The notes under the pieces: generated by a model
What the model was told of the DNA's origin: nothing
Databases searched by the model: none
What the model saw: only the letters and a program-made list of their open reading frames with translations
Program-made: the position numbers and the translations under genes
Shown here: positions 59,301 through 64,000 of the stretch, piece after piece
Layout of the letters: every line of letters begins with the position of its first letter
How positions within the stretch are numbered: position 1 is the first letter of the stretch
Assembly (NCBI GenBank): GCA_021495925.1
Contig: JAKEKT010000127.1
Location: 23,060-87,059 of the forward strand
Length of the DNA: 64,000 nt
Direction: 5' to 3'
DNA from: Diplodia intermedia
Lineage: Eukaryota > Ascomycota > Dothideomycetes > Botryosphaeriales > Botryosphaeriaceae

Positions 59301-60325
59301 CGTTTACGCCAGCTAAAAGTATCGAAGACAACGCGCCTTGGAATCCGAATAAGTTAGACCACAGGTCTACTACGTACATCAGGCAGTTCGATATTGAAAA
59401 GTTTCAACTTGAACTCCCCCCCTCAGTACAAGAGTTTCAGCGTACTGTATTGAGTGCAGAATGGATTCCGGATCTCTCAGAGAACGTGGAGGTCCGCGAC
59501 GAGATGGAGAGTACCACACTGTGGCCCACCATTGGAGGCAGCCTGAATCCGCTCCAGCTCCTCGCCGTATTCGCTGAGTACAAGTATCACAACTTGACGT
59601 CGTTGCTGGATCCCGATCAGTTCGCACGCATCAGCGAGGACATGATCACGGCATACACGGCCCAGCAACTCGCCCAGTATCGGCTATACAATTCGGGGAC
59701 TGCCAACAGCTCATCTTCTTCCACCAGAGTCCAGGGCGTCATGCTCAAACACCACGTCCGCATCGCCCAGGACCTCAAAACCACCATCATCCTAGAAGTC
59801 CTTCTAACCCTCGTCCTAACATGCGTCATATGGGTCTTCCTGCACTTCACCGGCGACGCCATCCTGCCGCGGGAGCCAGACTCAATCGCCGCCCGCCTCT
59901 CACTCCTCGCAGGAAGCAGGTTGGTCCAGCGTCTGCGCGACGAGGGCGTGCAGCGGACCGGCGACACGGACATCTGGGACGAACCGACCAGGCTGGGATG
60001 GTGGAAAGTCTGCGACGAATCGGGTCGCGTGCGCCGACCGACGAGGTGGAGATGGGGTATCGATATTGGCACGGACTTTTACCCGTCGAAGTGGAACCAG
60101 CCGCCGGATGATGCGGCCAGTGAGATCGACGATACGGAGATTGGGAGCGAGCACGGCGAGAGGATGATGGGAGACGAGATGCAGCACGTGGCTGAAGAAC
60201 GTGCTGGTGAGACTTCGGAGACGCGGTCTTTACCGTTGTTTGAGGAGGATGTATTGGGCGATGGTCAAATTGATGGCTTGCAGCCGGGGGATGACGGCGC
60301 AAATTTGACGAGAAGGACTTTGTGA
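56339..60325 (+). CDS. DUF3433-type multipass membrane protein
   Basis: 1328 aa, single exon. This is a fungal-specific family of unknown function with two repeated halves. Half 1: W-IPPMLRKSRALPLALFCILFAAILEVVDILV (TM about residues 25-46), a helix at AGAVVFGFFWKAL, and WSILLVLTVGFLTGASVAIANVL, then a large ectodomain (about residues 165-510) with several N-x-S/T sites and paired cysteines. Next is ALQVLLLVFCVSCVLI. Half 2 repeats the arrangement: LGWRPLALRVWAKWSTVCVLCATIIAVAII, FWVPFASTGIKSGIAVIASSMSLLLFPAIKVV, and a second N-glycosylated ectodomain, ending with TTIILEVLLTLVLTCVIWVFLHF and an acidic cytosolic tail. Probably at the plasma membrane. No link to siderophore metabolism is evident. 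Confidence 0.75.
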   Translation: MDHNPSEPRSSKHREWIPPMLRKSRALPLALFCILFAAILEVVDILVAKNHGISTHDSHIIIPIRYIPTAGAVVFGFFWKALAGEVKAILPWSLMSAGWTRSANSLTLNYINKLEVASLVTSCKKKHWSILLVLTVGFLTGASVAIANVLTYTDSTAVIKTDSQLMKMSTFSFENAFESPNGTVNIPRGKSGHQPFAAVAAERQPGGQFAPWTKDEHCFESFSLLPYLSLNDSIIEATVSSISVIFNCENLPYAIQETWMESPGPCYCQKNITQGSSDYCGHIQPQDVRFDQNWPEDRHGYISVIQCPGSDKKITGTIGGRAASSSGEFWDGWEDRYMSVGVVCDPAFTVQNSSVRVNIPSGRVINYTMLSDPVPIDLPMSMEAMWIYLNNPADTLFQYSLDNGTDTSVESETIKADMHTVLNISKTLMALLNNDPFFEQLTDNRLVEAMDLYFNNTDLFRSDIETLGTQILVQVINALGRKDEAQQITGTAIIGEPRLFIQSTALRALQVLLLVFCVSCVLISSPLRPRSHLLENPAPIAATAIILAASDISAESVFASYRLLPEQCIWDSAARKLCKLGCCLQPGIELKDFSMVTSTSSTDKVTEDSVTHKSLGWRPLALRVWAKWSTVCVLCATIIAVAIIQCFSIKRTGFANSNSTTQATLGYTVTVALLILSYLCSGVDSSVKSLSSYNSLQSLSKKQLLLPGPKESLTFWVPFASTGIKSGIAVIASSMSLLLFPAIKVVAAGLFANVEVLTTRENVVTIINTGWIDSLEQIVFRDFSSVWNAKVQAAQFTEWTITPSSNVDQTPGIIDSLVLDETVGFDNQPGNASTLGHELQVRVPAIAVNVSCTSISEEEFVVSTQYEDNCKSPVFDFRCDTAFCNSSLSVTAEDLTALVYLSNPNYPPCGSQPFIGVNCLEKGALPYSNSTNFLLADFAAAASWTSNSTANKSTASSLADIKSFEGRVPTLRAVNCFQTLSVVEINASFTPAKSIEDNAPWNPNKLDHRSTTYIRQFDIEKFQLELPPSVQEFQRTVLSAEWIPDLSENVEVRDEMESTTLWPTIGGSLNPLQLLAVFAEYKYHNLTSLLDPDQFARISEDMITAYTAQQLAQYRLYNSGTANSSSSSTRVQGVMLKHHVRIAQDLKTTIILEVLLTLVLTCVIWVFLHFTGDAILPREPDSIAARLSLLAGSRLVQRLRDEGVQRTGDTDIWDEPTRLGWWKVCDESGRVRRPTRWRWGIDIGTDFYPSKWNQPPDDAASEIDDTEIGSEHGERMMGDEMQHVAEERAGETSETRSLPLFEEDVLGDGQIDGLQPGDDGANLTRRTL

Positions 60326-60612
60326 TCGTATCGAGACCAGCAGACGATTCTGACGGGCTACCAATGATTTCTTGATTTTCGTCGGGCATCTTTCCAGGGA
60401 AAAGGAGGGCTACGAGAGCAGACTACCATTCATTATCAATACACAATGAAGTTGGAGCTCATGTAAATCCCATATTGCCATCGGAGTTGCGAGTCCCTCA
60501 ATACGTGAAGTAATCGGCACTGCGATCAGGGCAATGGAGTATAGAACCGCTCCTTGTACTCTAGCTCTATCCTCAAACACTCTCCTATCATCTTTATCCT
60601 CCAAAGACGTTC

Positions 60613-61038
60613 TCACGCATCCAGACCAAACATCTCCACGCTATTCCTCCACGCCGCCTCAGCCACCTCCTCCACCGGAATCCCCTTCAACCCCGCGACA
60701 ATCCACGCCACCTTCGAAATCGCAAAACTCTTGTTCCTCTCCTTCACCATACACCCCGCCTCCCACTTATCCTTCTTCCTACTCGCGGGCAACGGCGGCG
60801 CAGTCTCACAATACCTCTTCGCCACCTCCGCCCCCGCCTTGATCTCCCCCCACGGCGCATCCGTCTCGATCTGCAACCGCGCCAACGGGATCGCCCTCAC
60901 CATGTCCAAGCTCTCCCTCATCTGAAAACTGAACCCGTTCACCCCGACATCGAACCCCATGCCCACCAGCCCCTCCATCTCCGCCCTGCTCCCCACAAAA
61001 CTATGCACCAACCCCCGCCGCGGCAGCCTCTCGACATA
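60613..61038 (-). pseudogene. TatD-family metallo-DNase, 3' fragment
   Basis: TatD proteins are metal-dependent hydrolases with DNase activity. Only the last third is present: ERLPRRGLVHSFVGS, MEGLVGMGFDVGVNGFSFQ, AIPLARLQIETDAPWGEI and a C-terminal helix region to FGLDA. The frame is closed upstream by TAG at 61039-61041, and no N-terminal TatD motif (such as DxHxH) appears further upstream. The catalytic HxH and first metal ligands are missing. It is a truncated gene or relic; the fragment itself carries no stop, so loss may be recent. Confidence 0.7.
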
Positions 61039-61259
61039 CTAGCCCATGCGGGGGCGGCGGCGGGGAAGCCGTTGAGCAGCATTGTTACTGTTGTGAGGAG
61101 AGCGCGGCGGGGAGAGCCTGCCTGTGCTTGTTTGCGTCTGTCTTCTGCAAGGGACGGACGGACGGCGGCTTATCAATTGCAGCGGAGAGGCATCGGCAGG
61201 GCTGGAGTTTGTGCCGGTGGGCCGGGCCGGGCTGGGACCGGGCCGGTTGCTTTCTTTCT

Positions 61260-62984
61260 TCACACAAGGTAGGCTTCCTTCCATGGCAGGTCTCGTTGGT
61301 CCGTGCAGTCAAAGTTGCTGTTGTATACGCCGAGGAGCTCCATGTAGTCGTCGACGTGCTTGGGGCCTTTGGTGCCGTGCAGGTAGCATTCGCCGGCGAG
61401 CTTGTAGGTCGACTGGGTCTCGTCCACCGTGCTCAGGACGAATGGCACACTGGCTCCCCGGATCAAACATACCACATCTCCAACACCCACCTCGGTTGGA
61501 GTGATGGCGAAGGATTCTCCGGTGGAGACCAAGTTTCTGTATGTCGCGAAGCTCTGGAGCGTGTCGATGTTGGCGCCGTGACCGGAACTCTCCAATTGTG
61601 GGCCGAAGGCCGCCCAGAAGCCGTCGTCGCAGCCTGTCGGTATTTTTGCCGCCACCTTGTCTGTTTCGAGTATGCTCACTTTGAGTGCGAGACGATCCGT
61701 TCCGGGAGGTGTACACACGTGCGCCACTGCTTCATCCCCTGCCGGTCTTGATTGTTTGGGTCTCCATGAGGCGAGCGACCGCAACCTGGGGTGCTGAGAG
61801 TAATCTGGGACCCAGGTAGGTAGCCGAACCTGGAAGCCCGAGGGATTTGAGAGACCTTTCCATCTCCTCGGTGAGTCGCCAGCTTCGGCGTCAGACAACA
61901 GCTCCAAGTGCCCATATGTATTGATGACATGCCATGAGATCTCGACGTACAGCTCTTGGACCGGCTTGTTGTAGTCCATCGATATGTGAATCTTCTCATT
62001 GTTCTTGAAGATGCCGAGGAGAGCGTATATCTTGTCGCGCGGATCCGTGGACAGGCAGGACCGGGCCACTGTGAGCAACGAGACCAGGTCCTTGATGGGT
62101 TCCTTGTCGTCGCTCGAAAGCTGCAGAGCCCGTGGGATCCCCCCGTCCTTGTCCACAGGATTCAGGTCAAGTGAGTATATGTTGCCAAATGAAAGCAACC
62201 GCCAATCAAGAGTCTCGCCCCCCAGAAACACCAACGACTGTCTGGAGACGGCCACCTCTTGAAGGACCCATACTCTGGTGAACCAAGGGAGAGAGAGCAT
62301 CCATGAAAGCTCCCCTTGAAGTTGGATCCTCTGCTCTACTGTAAGTTCGGTGGGATGCGGCGCCTTGTTTCCGCTCGCATCGCGTCGTCGGAGATAGTCG
62401 AACAACTGAGTGATTTTCTCCCGGCTTTCGTTGCCCAAGTAGACCAGCGCACGTTGGGCCTGAGAGTAGATTCGAGTCATCAACGGGATTTGATCGTTTT
62501 TCTCTTCGTTGTCTGTCTGGTCGATGCAGATGGCGTCTATCCAAAGTATCCGCGCCGTAGTGCGTTCACGCAGGTCGTGTAGGGCACAACGACAATTCTC
62601 TGTGACTAGAAACTCTTTGTTGTTGATACTGATGCAGCTCGTGAGGCGCTGACTTCCCCACGTGTACGACAGGGCCTCGTATTGCGGGGTTGCGGAAACA
62701 TCTGCGTGGAAGACCTCGCAGCGTAGGTCGTCTGACGGTTCTCCGGGCAGGAGCTTCAAGAGCCGGAGCTCGGATGCCGATGCGAGTGGAATATGTCGAT
62801 ACTGACATCCTTCAGAGTTTGAAGGAGCCTGGCAATAAGATTCGAGTGAGGGTGTGAGAGAAGTCGAGAAGGAGGGGTCGACGCAACGGACAGCGAAGCC
62901 ACAGCTGGGGCAGAAGCGACCGCTCCAGCCCTCCGAAGTCCTGATAGCTTGTCGTGGACAGCAGCTGTGACATGGTGGTCGCAT
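61260..62984 (-). CDS. HET-domain (heterokaryon incompatibility) protein
   Basis: 574 aa from the ATG at 62984. A longer frame opens at 63182 but its extra 66 residues look like translated leader. The N-terminus has a small cysteine cluster (CHSCC ... FCPSCGFAVRC) that may bind zinc. The HET domain follows: RLLKLLPG, YEALSYTWGS, LRERTTARILWIDAICIDQTDNEEKNDQIPLMTRIYSQAQRALVYLG, LSWMLSLPWFTRVWVLQEV. The C-terminal part includes DPRDKIYALLGIF and ends PWKEAYLV, the common tail region of HET proteins with a variable half. Such proteins act in non-self recognition and cell death. It lies convergent to the DUF3433 gene with the TatD fragment between. Confidence 0.88.
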   Translation of the reverse strand: MRPPCHSCCPRQAIRTSEGWSGRFCPSCGFAVRCVDPSFSTSLTPSLESYCQAPSNSEGCQYRHIPLASASELRLLKLLPGEPSDDLRCEVFHADVSATPQYEALSYTWGSQRLTSCISINNKEFLVTENCRCALHDLRERTTARILWIDAICIDQTDNEEKNDQIPLMTRIYSQAQRALVYLGNESREKITQLFDYLRRRDASGNKAPHPTELTVEQRIQLQGELSWMLSLPWFTRVWVLQEVAVSRQSLVFLGGETLDWRLLSFGNIYSLDLNPVDKDGGIPRALQLSSDDKEPIKDLVSLLTVARSCLSTDPRDKIYALLGIFKNNEKIHISMDYNKPVQELYVEISWHVINTYGHLELLSDAEAGDSPRRWKGLSNPSGFQVRLPTWVPDYSQHPRLRSLASWRPKQSRPAGDEAVAHVCTPPGTDRLALKVSILETDKVAAKIPTGCDDGFWAAFGPQLESSGHGANIDTLQSFATYRNLVSTGESFAITPTEVGVGDVVCLIRGASVPFVLSTVDETQSTYKLAGECYLHGTKGPKHVDDYMELLGVYNSNFDCTDQRDLPWKEAYLV

Positions 62985-63530
62985 TTTCGGATGTATGTAG
63001 TGAACAGAAACTTTCTGAAAGCTGGAAATAATCTGACTGTACCGAGTTGTGGCCTTACGAGCTGCGCAGTGGCTTGACCAGGGTCCTGTGCAACCATGGG
63101 TGCACAGCACAATGCGGCTGTGCTGCAGCAGCTGATCTCCATCTGCAGATCTGATTTGCTCTGGCATTCTCCACGTCCCCACTCTGTACGTGCTTACTCT
63201 ATCATCTGTAGTTGCAACTCCGACAGATACCGCTTGTACTGTGCACTAATAAGTGCAAAACCATTGTGTCTAGCCGCTGTACTTTCCTTTCATCCGTATC
63301 GCAAGAATTCCGCTTTACTACGTGCCGACACATCCAATAGCGAAGGCTCAGTTAACCGAGGCGCGGGCAACAGGAAGCTGAATCAACCAACCCTTAAGTA
63401 CCCTCACTAATGCACTATTCCCTGACCCACATAATCTTCAAAATCACCCCGAGGAGAGTCAGATACAGGACTGACTCTAACGCTCTCATAAAAATCTCAA
63501 GACAGAACTCTCCAACAACCACCACCCCCA
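62985..63530. other. Divergent promoter, HET gene / CoA-transferase gene
   Basis: 546 bp between divergent starts, with no supported gene and a C/A-rich leader just before the ATG at 63531. Confidence 0.4.
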
Positions 63531-64000
63531 ATGGCGACGATAGATACCCCGCACCACCACCCCACCGACTCCGGCGCCCTTCCCTCCAACACCACCACCA
63601 CCACCTTCCCCATCATCCACGAGGGCATCTCGACCGACCGCTCAACCTTCACCCCTCACGACGTCATCGCCGACATCTGGACCAGCCTGGACCTCCCCGC
63701 CTCGGCGCTGTCCGCCGTCGACCTACCCGGCAGCTCCCACGCCGGGCCCGTCCTCTCGTCATCCTACCGCATCGGCTGCCTAGCCCAGAGCAGCATCGCG
63801 CTCTCCGCCCTCTCCGCAGCCCTCGTCCACTCCGTCCGCAGAACCGGCAGCCGAGAAGAAGCACGAGAAGGAGAAGAAGGAAAAGAAGCCGCCGCACCAC
63901 CACTCCCGCGCATCACGGTCCCGCTCCGCCACGCCACCGCCTCATTCCGCTCCGTCGAGCTCTGCAGCATCACCACACCTCCCCCCTCCTCCCCCACCTC
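63531..64000 (+). CDS. CoA-transferase family III (CaiB/BaiF-like), N-terminal part
   Basis: Partial: 156 codons, running off the window edge. The start MATIDTPHHHPTDSG has a CCACCACCCCCA-rich leader. The pattern DVIADIWTSLDLPASALSAVDLPGSSHAGPVLSSSYRIGCLAQSSIALSALSAALVHSVRR, with ITVPLRHATASFRSVELC, is the usual beginning of fungal family III CoA-transferases annotated as alpha-methylacyl-CoA racemase-like. These enzymes swap CoA between carboxylic acids. The catalytic Asp would be beyond the edge. A Glu/Lys/Arg-rich insertion (about residues 106-121) is not typical. Confidence 0.7.
   Translation, partial: MATIDTPHHHPTDSGALPSNTTTTTFPIIHEGISTDRSTFTPHDVIADIWTSLDLPASALSAVDLPGSSHAGPVLSSSYRIGCLAQSSIALSALSAALVHSVRRTGSREEAREGEEGKEAAAPPLPRITVPLRHATASFRSVELCSITTPPPSSPT

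Noticed and set aside
62985..63182. Longer N-terminus of the HET protein (66 extra residues)
   Set aside because: The extra segment lacks family character and precedes a Cys-rich start at MRPPCHSCC that looks like the real beginning.
1..64000. tRNA, rRNA or CRISPR array
   Set aside because: No cloverleaf, rRNA core or regularly spaced repeats seen on reading; CRISPR is not expected in a fungus.

Overview
The window comes from a filamentous ascomycete (Pezizomycotina). Genes have short spliceosomal introns (about 47-177 nt) with GT...AG ends and CTRAC-type branch points. Coding DNA is GC-rich. The families are fungal: Zn(II)2Cys6 factor, HET domain, DUF3433, SidD/NPS6-type NRPS. The repeat DNA carries the signature of repeat-induced point mutation (RIP).

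Layout. (1) 1-21437 is a gene-free, AT-rich block in which CpA/TpG dinucleotides have been almost eliminated. Under the mutations one can still read a non-LTR (LINE) element on the minus strand (1 to about 4700) and a three-layer nest of Ty3/Gypsy LTR elements (8300-20322), with target-site duplications visible at two levels. (2) 21511-28200: a Zn2Cys6 regulator, a divergent MFS transporter, a hypothetical protein and a decayed oxalate decarboxylase. (3) 28970-54315: a cytochrome P450 and then a siderophore cluster. It holds an extra SidF-like acyltransferase, a siderophore-iron MFS transporter, a SidH-like enoyl-CoA hydratase, an ABC-B full transporter, a SidF-type acyltransferase and a SidD/NPS6-type NRPS. 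A small orphan gene bracketed by two near-identical palindromes sits between the ABC and SidF genes. (4) 54316-64000: a 719-bp TIR element with an 8-bp target duplication, a DUF3433 membrane protein, a truncated TatD relic, a HET-domain protein and the start of a family III CoA-transferase running off the edge.

How the genes work together. By homology, the hydratase dehydrates mevalonyl-CoA to anhydromevalonyl-CoA, the SidF-type enzyme moves that acyl group to N5-hydroxyornithine, and the NRPS joins the units into an extracellular fusarinine- or coprogen-type siderophore. The MFS carrier would take up the ferri-siderophore and the ABC protein may export. The hydratase and both acyltransferases end in peroxisomal PTS1 tripeptides (SRL, SKL, AKL), so the acyl steps are predicted to be peroxisomal. 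A GATA-type motif, ATCWGATWA, recurs seven times in the control regions of the core genes and is a candidate site for an iron-responsive SREA/Fep1-like repressor. Ornithine monooxygenase (SidA) and mevalonyl-CoA ligase (SidI) are not in the window.

Intron-exon structures were worked out by eye from frame and splice consensus. No search, alignment program or count was run.
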